Made by a program: the position numbers and the translations under genes
Shown here: one piece after another, positions 7,308-15,858 of the stretch
Layout of the letters: each line of letters opens with the position of its first letter
How positions within the stretch are numbered: the stretch's first letter is position 1
The notes under the pieces: model-generated
The model's input: the letters and a program-made list of their open reading frames with translations, nothing else
The model's database searches: none
What the model was told of the DNA's origin: nothing
NCBI GenBank assembly: GCA_016218045.1
Contig: JACRFB010000022.1
Span: forward strand, 1-64,000
Direction: 5' to 3'
Origin: Ignavibacteriota bacterium
Lineage (GTDB): Bacteria; Bacteroidota; Ignavibacteria; SZUA-365
Length of the DNA stretch: 64,000 nt

Positions 7308-8066
7308 ATGGGTCACGAACGACTAGGTGCACTTCCTCGCTCGCGTCCTTGGCGGGACGTGGTTGCCCGTATGGGATCTTTCACCTCTGATGGAAGTGTT
7401 GAGTCTATAGCCAAGGCCGTAGTGGAGAACGTACAGCTTCGAATCCCAGACCTTCCTAGAGACAGAGGGGTACAAGCATCGTTTGCATTCCTTGTCGCAC
7501 TTGCAGTCGCGGCTCGCTCGGATGAGCCTTCTGATGTCCACGCGTGGGAGATTTGGCTCCCTAAGGGAGGCACTCCGCTCGAACTTAGTCTAGAACTCCG
7601 ACGGTGGATTCAAGCGCAGGGAGGCCAAGGGGAGTACTCTGAGTTGGCGACACAGGCGGCTACGGATGCACTCGTAGATTGGTATGAGAGAAATCCATCT
7701 TCGCAGCACGATCTCTTTGTCAACACTCCCGAACCCTACCAACCATGGCGCGGGGTGCGAGATGGAAGAGGCTTCAGCGAGTTAGCGCATGCCTATTTCG
7801 CAGCATTCACGAGACGTTATCTTGACTATTTCCTGGACCGGGAGGCATCCGCGGTCATCCCGACTATTGGGGAGCGCGAGCGGTTCAATAACGGTGTCGC
7901 TTTGCACTCGGCGGAGACAGCGAAGATCACGCAGTCATTCGCGGCAGGCTGGTTTAACGGGCGAACCAAGGAGGGGCTACCCACACTGAAGGAGATTCAA
8001 GACTTTCTCGGAGTTGCTTTCAGGAAGATCCGGGAAGAGCTTCTAAGGGAGCGGGACGCAGTATGA
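7308..8066 (+). CDS. Unknown partner of the QueC-nuclease fusion (possibly QatB-like)
   Basis: The 252-residue soluble protein is mainly helical by appearance. ATG 7308 is the first in-frame start after the previous gene's stop and gives Met-Gly at the N-terminus; ATG 7371 would also give Met-Gly. After 'RSRPWRDVVARMGSFTSDGS' comes a helical body with 'FAAFTRRYLDYFLDRE' and 'FNNGVALHSAETAKI'. The stop overlaps the next start (ATGATG), so the two are translationally coupled and probably act together. The arrangement of a basic Trp-containing stretch followed by '(S/T)xGSxxS' faintly recalls QatB of the Qat antiphage system, but the similarity is too weak to name it. Confident as a gene; function unknown. 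Confidence 0.7.
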   Translation: MGHERLGALPRSRPWRDVVARMGSFTSDGSVESIAKAVVENVQLRIPDLPRDRGVQASFAFLVALAVAARSDEPSDVHAWEIWLPKGGTPLELSLELRRWIQAQGGQGEYSELATQAATDALVDWYERNPSSQHDLFVNTPEPYQPWRGVRDGRGFSELAHAYFAAFTRRYLDYFLDREASAVIPTIGERERFNNGVALHSAETAKITQSFAAGWFNGRTKEGLPTLKEIQDFLGVAFRKIREELLRERDAV

Positions 8067-10033
8067 TGGACGTGGCTCCCCTCCGTATATTCCTTTGCAA
8101 TGGCGCATCGCTCAGTTCTACAGGCGGCGATGCGCAGGTGCTCGAATATCGCGATGGCCCGAATCGGAATCTCAGCCTCGGGCTTCCAAGCCTTGTGCGG
8201 TCTGTATGGCACCTCCCGGATCGTCTATTGGATCTCCTCGAGATCGTGTCATTCGTTCACGCTGGTGACCGACTTGTACACCGGGGGAGGCAAGATGCTG
8301 TCGTGTTTCACGCGTGGGCCCGCCGGTTCCTCTATCGCGTGAAGGTACGTGACTTCGACTTTTGGTCGCAGCCTGCAGTAGGAACGGCGCTGGCGGTGGC
8401 GTTGACATTCATGACCGGAGACGCCGAGTATCAATTTGAGTTCGAGCCAGGTCATAAGACGCCTGCTGCGGACCTCTTCGACCGAGAGAAGGCTTTACCA
8501 CCAGCGGACAACGAAGTTCGCGTCGCACTCTTTTCGGGCGGTCTAGATTCGCTCGTTGGTACACTCGATCTACTTAGCTTTGCTGAAGGGCACGGCGTGT
8601 ATCTTGTGAGCCACGCGTCAAATCCAGGAGCCAAGAAGACGCAGCGTGGGCTCATTAAACGGCTGCAAAATGAATTCCCTTCGCGGGTTTACCAATACCT
8701 CTTCGAGTCTCGCCTACGCGGTATCAAGGCACGAGACGAGACGCAACGGTCCCGTTCGCTCCTTTTTTGCTCTATCGCGTTCGCGGTCTCCTATGTTGCG
8801 GGATCAGGGCATATCCACCTCTTCGAGAACGGTATTACGGGGATCAACTTCCCTAGACGCCAGTATCTTATCAACGCCAGGGCGAGCAGGACCACGCACC
8901 CTAAGACTATTTCCCTCTTGGAAGATCTATTCTCCCTTGTTGCAGAGAGGGACATTAATATTCTGAATCCTCTACTGCGTCTCACAAAAACCGATGTGGT
9001 CAGACGTCTCAGAGATCACAGGCTGGCCGAGCTATACCCGAGTACAGTCTCGTGCGGCGTGACACGAGGGGCGCAGGGTGCGCGTAAACATTGCGGCATT
9101 TGTAACCAATGTGTGGACCGCCGGTTTGCGGCTTACGCGGCAGGAATAGGTGACTACGACGGAGGCACCGATTACGTCTACGATTTCGTAACAGAGGGGC
9201 TTGAGGAGAACAGACAGATAAAATCGCTGGTGGACTTTTTATGGCAGGCAGATCAGTTTCGAGAAGCGTCGCCGGCCGAGTTCTTCCGCGCGCACGTGAA
9301 CGATATCGTGGATCTCGTTGGGCACTTGCCGGGAACGACAGATCCGCACGGATCCGACACAACAATTGCTTTACACGAGTTGTGCAAACGACACGGGGAG
9401 CAGGTTCGTCAGGGGTACCTAGCGATGGAGGACGAACGGCGAACCCGCGGATTGCATGCTCCGACCCTTTCTCCAAGCACCATCGTCAGTCCAGGCGGGC
9501 GCTACGATTGTTCGTTTGACCCGGACGAGATGGTCGAGCGCCTCAGCCGTATCCCAATGGGGACGAAGTGCGCAAAAGCGTACGAAGAATATATGGAGGA
9601 AACGCTCCAGCTTATCTTTGAGCCTGACTTGACTACGTTGAAGCGGCAGGTTCGGAATTTCGACGGAACCGAGATAATCGACGTGACGATGGGCATCCGT
9701 GCCGAGAGTGGTTTCTGGCGTCACGTCGCAACCAAATATGGCAACACTCTCATTCCCGTGGAGCTAAAGAATAAGGCGAAGCTCAAGAACGAAGACGTAT
9801 CTCAGGCTGGTGGAAGGTGCTCAGTGCACAGAGGGCAATTCGTGCTTGTTTTCACCCGAAACATGGAGGAGCGCGACTATCAGCGGCTGCGGAAACCAAT
9901 GAGCGACGGGAAGATGATTGCAGTCTTGTGCGATTCGCATTTGAAGAAAATGCTCCTAGCTAAAGCAGCCGGTCACAGCCCGGGAGACATTGTGAATGAT
10001 CGGGTACGAGAACTTGCCGAGCTTTTCCCGTAG
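8063..10033 (+). CDS. QueC-like PP-loop ATPase fused to a PD-(D/E)xK nuclease-like domain
   Basis: The product has 656 residues. Residues 1-150 are an uncharacterised N-terminal region. Residues 150-370 are QueC-like: the PP-loop 'LFSGGLDSLVG' (156-166) and a zinc site of Cys331, Cys344, Cys347 and Cys350 ('HCGICNQC'), both features of 7-cyano-7-deazaguanine synthase. After a linker, residues 500-656 look like a PD-(D/E)xK nuclease: Asp540 in 'EIIDVTM', Glu567 and Lys569 in 'IPVELKNK', then Gln581. Standalone QueC is about 220-240 residues, so this is no ordinary queuosine enzyme, and no queD/E/F lies nearby. QueC relatives occur in Qat and type IV CBASS defence. The coupled upstream gene and the surrounding remnants of mobile elements point to antiphage defence. 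Domain calls are by motif; the role is inferred. Confidence 0.8.
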   Translation: MMDVAPLRIFLCNGASLSSTGGDAQVLEYRDGPNRNLSLGLPSLVRSVWHLPDRLLDLLEIVSFVHAGDRLVHRGRQDAVVFHAWARRFLYRVKVRDFDFWSQPAVGTALAVALTFMTGDAEYQFEFEPGHKTPAADLFDREKALPPADNEVRVALFSGGLDSLVGTLDLLSFAEGHGVYLVSHASNPGAKKTQRGLIKRLQNEFPSRVYQYLFESRLRGIKARDETQRSRSLLFCSIAFAVSYVAGSGHIHLFENGITGINFPRRQYLINARASRTTHPKTISLLEDLFSLVAERDINILNPLLRLTKTDVVRRLRDHRLAELYPSTVSCGVTRGAQGARKHCGICNQCVDRRFAAYAAGIGDYDGGTDYVYDFVTEGLEENRQIKSLVDFLWQADQFREASPAEFFRAHVNDIVDLVGHLPGTTDPHGSDTTIALHELCKRHGEQVRQGYLAMEDERRTRGLHAPTLSPSTIVSPGGRYDCSFDPDEMVERLSRIPMGTKCAKAYEEYMEETLQLIFEPDLTTLKRQVRNFDGTEIIDVTMGIRAESGFWRHVATKYGNTLIPVELKNKAKLKNEDVSQAGGRCSVHRGQFVLVFTRNMEERDYQRLRKPMSDGKMIAVLCDSHLKKMLLAKAAGHSPGDIVNDRVRELAELFP

Positions 10034-10156
10034 TCAACAGGGTCAATACTCAGGTTTTCGTCTGGGCACACGGATTACCGGTATGCCTCGTAACACTCCC
10101 TGAGTTCAAGAATCTTGTGCAACGGGGCAACGAAGAAATTCCGTATCCTAGAGCCT

Positions 10157-10429
10157 ATGACGTACACACGATTGACAAAAACTGAACGCGAACATATTGG
10201 GGCTGGTCTGGCTGAGGGCAAAGACCCAATGGAAATCGCCAACGAGCTGGGACGTCATCCGAGTAGTATCAGCCGGGAGATACGGCGTAATTGCGTGAAA
10301 CAGGAGCGATATTCGGTATTACGAGCGCTAGAGCGGAGTGAGTCATTGGCTGGTTCCAAGCATTCGGGTGGCAAACTCGAAAAGAAACCCCTTCTTCGGG
10401 ATATCGTGGGAGAGGGTTCCTACCATTGA
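10157..10429 (+). pseudogene. IS30-family transposase, N-terminal fragment
   Basis: This 90-residue frame has the IS30 helix-turn-helix: 'LTKTEREHIGAGLAEGKD', then 'IANELGRHPSSISREIRRN', followed by 'YSVLRALER' and 'GGKLEKKPLLRDIV'. The family then continues with 'WSPEQIA' and a DDE domain, neither of which is present; the frame ends in an unrelated tail. It is most likely a truncated transposase. A free-standing HTH regulator is less likely. No inverted repeats or target duplication were found. The 200 bases after it hold nothing recognisable. Confidence 0.7.
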
Positions 10430-10647
10430 GCTGCCATTCGGAGATCAACAGTCATGCTATGATCTATATCAATTCCACCGTTCTGTTGCGCGTAATTCTT
10501 GAGACAACCTTTCATTAAAACAACGGAAATTGATCAAACCGACCACCCTCATTTAGTTGGCGAAATGAAGCAACATGGGACATCTTAGCGTAAGGTGTAC
10601 AGCTAATTCCTTGGATCCTACTTGTTGCGACCCTTCTCCTCGCGTAT

Positions 10648-10941
10648 ATGGCCCTCCAAATCATATTCAAAACGATTCCCGCGGAACTTCTTGTGCCGTA
10701 TGCACACCGCGAGCTGAGTCGTTTGCGAGATTGTGTAGCCAAGTGCTCTACAAAGGAGCAGTTCCTTGAGTATTCAGATGCGGAGCACAATGCAAGGACG
10801 CTAGAGCACCTGAGGGAATTGATCGCGAGAGCAAAGACAATTCTCGGCAAAGTCGATTTCAAACTTGCGGACGAAATTCTCGGCGGATTATCAGAGGACT
10901 TTCCTGAACTCGACTCACCGCGTTATCATGGGAAGAGCTAA
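10648..10941 (+). CDS. Hypothetical protein, integron cassette gene
   Basis: This 97-residue, mostly helical protein ('YAHRELSRLRDCV', 'LEHLRELIARAKTIL') has no recognised family. Support for it being real comes from context: its stop codon TAA (10939-10941) lies within AGCTAAC, the R'' core of the attC-like site at 10936-11001, the standard arrangement for cassette genes. No good ribosome site precedes ATG 10648, which is also common in cassettes. Confidence 0.5.
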   Translation: MALQIIFKTIPAELLVPYAHRELSRLRDCVAKCSTKEQFLEYSDAEHNARTLEHLRELIARAKTILGKVDFKLADEILGGLSEDFPELDSPRYHGKS

Positions 10942-11001
10942 CAAATAGCTACACCGGACTTGGCTAAACGGCGGGCCACGCCGGTGAATATGGCGTTAGG
11001 C
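10936..11001 (+). other. attC-like recombination site
   Basis: AGCTAAC at one end and GTTAGGC (GTTRRRY consensus) at the other enclose a 66-base stretch with the inner inverted repeat CACCGG...CCGGTG. CTAAC pairs with GTTAG at the outside. This is the layout of an integron attC site (R''-L''...L'-R'), with two mismatches to the RYYYAAC form. It ends the cassette carrying the 97-residue gene and begins the one carrying hicB. Confidence 0.6.
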
Positions 11002-11042
11002 GCCATAGAGAAATGTTCGTATCGTTACATTCAGGAAGTACT

Positions 11043-11231
11043 ATGAAGTACACGATAGAGACTGAGCAGGAAAATAATGGGAGGTGGATCGCCGAGATCG
11101 TCGAAATACCCGGAGTCATGAAGTATGGTGAAACCCGGGAAGAAGCGATCAGCCAAGCAGAGGCCCTCGCATTGAGAGTGATGGCGGATCAAATCGAGAA
11201 TGGTGAATGTGCGGCAACACCATGGAGATGA
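11043..11231 (+). CDS. hicB: HicB-type antitoxin, C-terminally altered
   Basis: From ATG 11043, behind AGGAAG, the 62-residue product has the HicB fold: 'YTIETEQENNGRWIAEI' then 'IPGVMKYGETREEAISQAEAL' and 'LRVMADQIENGE'. These antitoxins are usually slightly longer and sit next to HicA, a small mRNA interferase. Here the last residues (CAATPWR) are not HicB-like because the sequence jumps into the 3' end of hicA in another frame. The fold may still form, but the partner is destroyed, so the module is probably not a working toxin-antitoxin pair. Confidence 0.8.
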   Translation: MKYTIETEQENNGRWIAEIVEIPGVMKYGETREEAISQAEALALRVMADQIENGECAATPWR

Positions 11232-11295
11232 GATCGGTCCACGAATGTTGGCTCGTATTGCCAAACATACGGGCCTTATGCCCGAAGATTTGTGA
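11209..11295 (+). pseudogene. hicA: hicA toxin remnant (C-terminal end)
   Basis: In the frame one base off hicB, the 28 codons before TGA 11293-11295 read 'GDEIGPRMLARIAKHTGLMPEDL'-like: the end of HicA, where a basic patch is followed by (L/M)L..I....G(L/I)..E.L. The first two thirds, with the catalytic His and the double-stranded-RNA-like fold, are missing. The join near 11206 suggests one deletion removed the end of hicB and most of hicA. Confidence 0.6.
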
Positions 11296-11296
11296 T

Positions 11297-11356
11297 GCCT
11301 AACACGTGCGTAGATCTAACTCGCTCCGCTCGCGGGTTACACGTTAACCGTTGGCC
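11297..11356 (+). other. attC-like recombination site, degenerate R'
   Basis: A perfect R'' core GCCTAAC lies at 11297-11303, one base after the hicA stop. TAAC-A-CGTG then pairs with CACGTTA downstream with an unpaired A, and TAACTCGC faces GCGGGTTA. Extrahelical bases of this kind are typical of attC. The R' end reads GTTGGCC (11350-11356), which is GTTAGGC with the A lost and one extra base. Confidence 0.5.
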
Positions 11357-11374
11357 GTCATCAAACAACCCCTC

Positions 11375-11899
11375 ATGAAACGACAATACCTCGGCGATTC
11401 TTACGACGCTGTAAAACGTCTCTGGCAGGAGGCGTTCGCGGAATGGGCGCCGCTGTATGCAGAACCACGGTTTATGCCGGAAGACATACGGGATGCATTC
11501 ACTGTCATCACGCGCATTCCGATGCTGGACCAGAATCACCCTCCACGCTACTCGATATTCAACGACCCCGACACAGGAATTCGTTCACCGGATCGGGCGA
11601 ACCAGCGCGAAGGTGTAACACACGTCGGCCTCGCGACAATCGTGAAACAACTTGATGATCGCGCGGTCCGTTGTGTGATCACCTTCGACCAAAGCCATCA
11701 CCGTGAGCCGGGTTTTTCGCCGGCAGATCAGCGCAAGACAAAAATGCTCTGCCTGCGCGGCAAGGGGTTACACTGCTTCTACTACGTGTCACATGCCCCG
11801 TTCTTGTTTGTCTTTTCCACGTTGGTTTCCCTGAAGGAGGCACGAGCAAGGCTGCGGGGTGTGGGTATTCCAGACCATCGGATAGAAATGCCACAGTGA
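11375..11899 (+). CDS. Conserved hypothetical protein, possible cassette gene
   Basis: The product has 174 residues from ATG 11375 (ATG 11351 is possible). The start 'MKRQYLGDSYDAVKRLWQE' resembles a family of uncharacterised bacterial proteins of similar size. Later parts include 'IFNDPDTGIRSPDRANQREG', 'CVITFDQSHH' and 'FYYVSHAPFLF', which look like an alpha/beta core; no catalytic motif can be assigned. It directly follows an attC-like site and has typical cassette size, but no attC is visible after it. Confidence 0.65.
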   Translation: MKRQYLGDSYDAVKRLWQEAFAEWAPLYAEPRFMPEDIRDAFTVITRIPMLDQNHPPRYSIFNDPDTGIRSPDRANQREGVTHVGLATIVKQLDDRAVRCVITFDQSHHREPGFSPADQRKTKMLCLRGKGLHCFYYVSHAPFLFVFSTLVSLKEARARLRGVGIPDHRIEMPQ

Positions 11900-11951
11900 T
11901 GGCCAGCGGGGGAGTGTCACGCTGAATCCCCGCTTCCGTCCTCGCTTCACT

Positions 11952-11970
11952 GACGGCCGAGACGGCCGTC
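11952..11970. terminator. Short GC hairpin, possible terminator
   Basis: GACGGCC-GAGAC-GGCCGTC is a perfect 7-bp stem with a 5-base loop, 53 bases after the preceding stop codon and before the leader of the VWA-domain gene. It lacks a T-run, so termination is uncertain. Confidence 0.35.
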
Positions 11971-12105
11971 CATAGATGGGCAATGGGCTTCGCGCTGTGC
12001 AGCTTGGATGGCCGGGACGGCGTGCGTGGAGGTCTAGGATGTAACGGATGCAAGAGCGAAGTTGTCTTTAGGAGACCACAATACCAGCACTTCCAGGGGG
12101 GCGCC

Positions 12106-15100
12106 ATGCGCTCGACATCATCGATTCTGTGGATCGTTCTCGTTGCCGTGTTGCTCGGACCGTTTTCGGCTGCGCAGCCGGTGCTGAACTTCAAACGGGT
12201 GGTGAACAACTGGCCTACGATCGAGCTGTATTATGCGGTGTCGTGCAATGGCAATCCTGTGTACTTGCAGGACACTTCGAAATTTCGTGTGTACGAGAAC
12301 GGGGCGCTGGTCAACTCCATCGTCCAGACTTGCCCGGATCTGAATGTGCCGTCACGTATCTCGGTGTCGCTTGTCTTCGATGCAAGTGGATCAATGATGG
12401 GTTCCGGGAATCTCGGAGCAATAGACGCGGGCCACGCGTTTATCGACTCTCTGGATGGCGTCACAGACCAGGCGGCCATCCTATGGTTTAACAGTGTGGT
12501 GACAACCGCCCTCCCGATGACGATCAGTACGACAGCGTTACACACGGCGATGGAAAGCCTCCCGGCAAGCGGCGCAACTGCGGTGTGGGATGGAATCTAT
12601 GCCGGTGTACAGCATGTGATAACCTACGGGACGAACCCTGTCAAAGTCGTTATCGCAATGACTGACGGTGGGGACAACTCCAGTTCCCGGGGTCCCAGTG
12701 AGGCAATTTCCCTCGCAAACAGGAATGGCGTACGGATCTTTACCATTGGGCTGGGGAGCGGTATTCAAACCGCAATACTTCAAAACATTGCAGACTTGAC
12801 GGGCGGACGGTATTACGAAACTCCGAGCGGCACACAACTCGCGGCGATCTACAAGGAGATCTTCACGATATTGCGGCAGAACCTGCAGGAGTGCAAAATC
12901 ACCTATCAGGCACAGTGTATGGATGGTGCCATGCGCAAGGTGGATCTACAGGTGGTGGATATCTGCGGCGGGACGGATACCAAAACAAAATCGTACAAGG
13001 CACCAAAGGATACATCCACCTTCACCCCGCTGAATATCGCCCTCGACAGTGTCGCCACCTTCGGCACCCGCAATGTGGTTGTGCCTTTGCGAGTCGAGAC
13101 TGCCATTCCATCACCCACCGTGTTATACCCGGCCACCTGGACGATCACATTCGATACCTGTGCGGAATTCTTCGACATCAAAACACCCCCGGGTTGTCTG
13201 TTGGAGGGAATCCCGATTACAATAACCCCCGCGCCCGGTGGTGTGACGTTGCAGACGATGGATTCAAAGATTCTGTCCGGGATACCAGCGTCGGCAAAAC
13301 TGGCGGAAATCACATTCAAGGCCGCAGATCCGCCCACGATGGATTCTCTCCATTGTCAGCTCCAACTTACACGGTGGACGTTTGAGGCCGGGTGTTACAG
13401 ACCGGTGCTCAGACATGGTTCCATGACCATCGCGCCACGCGAACCCCGGCCCGTCTGTGCTACGGAGCCACTGCCCGCCTTCCAGTGGGACACAAAAACG
13501 GAGCAGTACCTGCCGAAGCCGATCACCCTTGTGGGCGCGATTGAAAACGTGGGTGACAGGGATGTTTTGAATACACGTTTCACGTTCGAATTCGACAGCA
13601 GGGACATGGCGCTCGAAAATCCGACGACCGTGACACAGGATGCGACGCCCCGGGATATTCCTCCATCCAGTGTGTCGCGCGCACAATGGGATGTTGTGCC
13701 GCGTCCGCGCTTGACGTCGGACTCCGTTACCATCTGTTTCACCGCGTCATTCAGCAACTATGGAAACGTGCGCTGCTGCCGCAAACTCTGGATTCCAAAA
13801 TCCATTCCCCTCGTGCGGCATGCCGCTCCCGCGGTGTTCTGTGCGGGCGACAGCCTGTTGCTTCAGGCGGTGCGCGGCTATACGAACTACCGCTGGTCGA
13901 CCGGGGAACAGGCGCTTTCGATTATGGTGAAAACACCCGGATACTATTGGTATCAGGCGACGGATGCGTACGGCAGTGTTGAGCAATCCGACACCGTGCG
14001 CGTCTTCGTGCGTCCGCCCGTGCAGCCGGAAGTGCAACCCTCGGGTCCGGTGATACTGTGCAACGGTGCGACGGTACGCCTCACAACATCGACCCCGTAC
14101 ACAAAGTACGATTGGTCCACTGGCGAGAAGACGCGTTCCATCACGGTTTCGAAAGGCGGGACGTACTCGGTGCATGTGGAGGATGGCAACGGATGTACGG
14201 GAAGTTCCGCCTTCGTCGAAGTCATACCGCAGACCGGATCCGGACCGGTGGTGACGCTGTCAGGACCCGATACGGTCTGTGCGTTGTCGGCGTACACATA
14301 CACAATCAACCGTTTCACCGGAACACATCGGGTGTGGAATGTGACCGGCGGCCAGATCAAACGCGGGCAGGGGACCGACTCGGTGGATGTACGATGGGAG
14401 CCCAACACGACGGGCAGACTTCTCGTCTCCGTCACCGACACAAACACCGGCTGCGCGGTTCACGACACACTGCACGTGGCCATCCTCCAGGGGCCGTCGC
14501 CGCGCATACAGGCGTCCGGTGCACCCGCATTTTGTCAGGGCGATTCCGTTGTGCTGGATGCCGGAGCCGGATACACGAGCTACCTGTGGTCCGACGCTTC
14601 CACGTCGCGTTACTGCACGGTGCGGCAGCAGGGCAACCACTACGTGACTGTGAACGACGGCCGCTGCAGCGGGACCTCCGACACCATGACGATTACCGTC
14701 TTTCCCAATCCGCCGATACCGGTCATCACACGAAGCGGCGACCGGCTGTCGACCACAGTTGGACCATATCAGTACGAGTGGGCGCGAAATACACAAACAC
14801 TCCCCGCTGCCAGCACACACGAGTACACGGCAATACAGACGGGACAGTACACCGTCACTGTGCGCGATTCAAACGGGTGTTCCTCCACTTCCGCTCCCTA
14901 CGATGTGACAGTGTTGGGAATCGACGCCGCGCCGACAGTCGCGGACATGGACGTATATCCCGATCCGAGCAGAGGCGAATTCACGATACTGCTGGATGTC
15001 GATGGTGCGGAACCTGTACACATCGTGGTGACTGACGTGTTGGGACGTGTGCTGATGACAACAACCGCCGAGGTGGCGCCGGGCCGCAACACGATTCCGG

Positions 15101-15189
15101 TCCGCCTGCACAATGCCTCACCCGGATTATATTTCCTCGGACTTTCGACCCGCGTCAGCACCATACAGCGACGGATCACGGTGCAGTAA
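12106..15189 (+). CDS. Secreted VWA-domain protein with Ig-like repeats and T9SS domain
   Basis: The product has 1027 residues, with a signal peptide at 1-23 (cleavage after 'FSAAQ'). A von Willebrand factor A domain at about 85-265 has an intact MIDAS motif, Asp92-Ala-Ser94-Gly-Ser96, which binds a metal ion and often mediates adhesion. The middle is cohesin-like or Ig-like; from about residue 565 there are repeated modules of 80-90 residues with 'YxWSTGE' and 'GxYxVxVxDxxGC', as in gliding-motility/SprB-type proteins. The end ('DVYPDPSRGEF', 'DVLGR', 'PGLYFL') is a T9SS type A sorting domain. ATG 12106 is chosen because a GGGGGG site and the signal peptide follow it directly. Probably a surface adhesin. 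Confidence 0.85.
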   Translation: MRSTSSILWIVLVAVLLGPFSAAQPVLNFKRVVNNWPTIELYYAVSCNGNPVYLQDTSKFRVYENGALVNSIVQTCPDLNVPSRISVSLVFDASGSMMGSGNLGAIDAGHAFIDSLDGVTDQAAILWFNSVVTTALPMTISTTALHTAMESLPASGATAVWDGIYAGVQHVITYGTNPVKVVIAMTDGGDNSSSRGPSEAISLANRNGVRIFTIGLGSGIQTAILQNIADLTGGRYYETPSGTQLAAIYKEIFTILRQNLQECKITYQAQCMDGAMRKVDLQVVDICGGTDTKTKSYKAPKDTSTFTPLNIALDSVATFGTRNVVVPLRVETAIPSPTVLYPATWTITFDTCAEFFDIKTPPGCLLEGIPITITPAPGGVTLQTMDSKILSGIPASAKLAEITFKAADPPTMDSLHCQLQLTRWTFEAGCYRPVLRHGSMTIAPREPRPVCATEPLPAFQWDTKTEQYLPKPITLVGAIENVGDRDVLNTRFTFEFDSRDMALENPTTVTQDATPRDIPPSSVSRAQWDVVPRPRLTSDSVTICFTASFSNYGNVRCCRKLWIPKSIPLVRHAAPAVFCAGDSLLLQAVRGYTNYRWSTGEQALSIMVKTPGYYWYQATDAYGSVEQSDTVRVFVRPPVQPEVQPSGPVILCNGATVRLTTSTPYTKYDWSTGEKTRSITVSKGGTYSVHVEDGNGCTGSSAFVEVIPQTGSGPVVTLSGPDTVCALSAYTYTINRFTGTHRVWNVTGGQIKRGQGTDSVDVRWEPNTTGRLLVSVTDTNTGCAVHDTLHVAILQGPSPRIQASGAPAFCQGDSVVLDAGAGYTSYLWSDASTSRYCTVRQQGNHYVTVNDGRCSGTSDTMTITVFPNPPIPVITRSGDRLSTTVGPYQYEWARNTQTLPAASTHEYTAIQTGQYTVTVRDSNGCSSTSAPYDVTVLGIDAAPTVADMDVYPDPSRGEFTILLDVDGAEPVHIVVTDVLGRVLMTTTAEVAPGRNTIPVRLHNASPGLYFLGLSTRVSTIQRRITVQ

Positions 15190-15230
15190 GTGTTTTCCGC
15201 GCGCGGCTGCTGTCCGCGCCGCGGTGTATA

Positions 15231-15264
15231 GTGAGCCGCTCCATGTACCCCTGGAGCGGCTCAC
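15231..15264. terminator. Perfect 12-bp hairpin after the VWA gene
   Basis: GTGAGCCGCTCC and GGAGCGGCTCAC form a perfect 12-bp stem with a 10-base loop, 42 bases after the stop codon. The following bases (atgttatatt) are AT-rich but not a T-run. Position and strength suggest a transcription terminator or an RNA-stabilising hairpin. Confidence 0.55.
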
Positions 15265-15414
15265 ATGTTATATTCCCCCACACGCAGTACGGCCATAGAG
15301 CGTGCAGCAGCCGACCCTTCCGTATTCCATGATCCGGGGCAACACACAGTACTACACACACCATCACCACGCTGCAGGCGTTACCGCCCGCGTGGACGAA
15401 CGAAAGGACACGAT

Positions 15415-15858
15415 ATGACCATAGAGCAACACATAGGAGAACACATCGAGGAATACATCTCGATACAGCCCGAACAGAAGCGCGGCGACATGCAGCGCCT
15501 GCACGACACGATTCTCGCCCTTCTGCCCGAAGGCAGATTGTGGTATGACGACGGCACGGATGCACAGGGGAAAGTCGTATGTAATCCAAGCATCGGCTAC
15601 GGACTTCAGTCGCTGGTGTACGCCAACGGCAAAACGAAGGACTTCTATCAAATCGGCCTCAGCGCCATCTCCACGGGAATCTCCGTCTACATCCTCGGAC
15701 TCAGGGATAAAAAACACCTCGTCAACACCTACGCCAACGCCATCGGCAAAGCGCGTGTGACAGGATACTGTATCACCTTCAAGAAACTCGCGGATATCAA
15801 CATCGATGTACTCGTCTCCGCGATGCGGTATGGAATAGCGGAGACGCGGAGCAGCTAG
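15415..15858 (+). CDS. DUF1801-like protein
   Basis: The 147-residue cytoplasmic protein starts at ATG 15415 with AAAGGA upstream. An N-terminal helical region ('PEQKRGDMQRLHDTILALLP') leads to a beta-rich core with 'KTKDFYQIGLSA' and a C-terminal helix, a layout like the YdhG/DUF1801 family. The biochemical role of the family is not known. It stands alone between a hairpin and a repeat block. Confidence 0.6.
   Translation: MTIEQHIGEHIEEYISIQPEQKRGDMQRLHDTILALLPEGRLWYDDGTDAQGKVVCNPSIGYGLQSLVYANGKTKDFYQIGLSAISTGISVYILGLRDKKHLVNTYANAIGKARVTGYCITFKKLADINIDVLVSAMRYGIAETRSS

Noticed and set aside
7308-10033. Naming the operon Qat (qatB-qatC)
   Set aside because: There is no QatA ATPase or QatD TatD-like gene, the partner shows only faint likeness to QatB, and the QueC protein has an extra nuclease domain.
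8063-10033. Calling the QueC-like protein queC of queuosine synthesis
   Set aside because: It is almost three times the usual length, carries a nuclease-like domain and has no queD/queE/queF neighbours.
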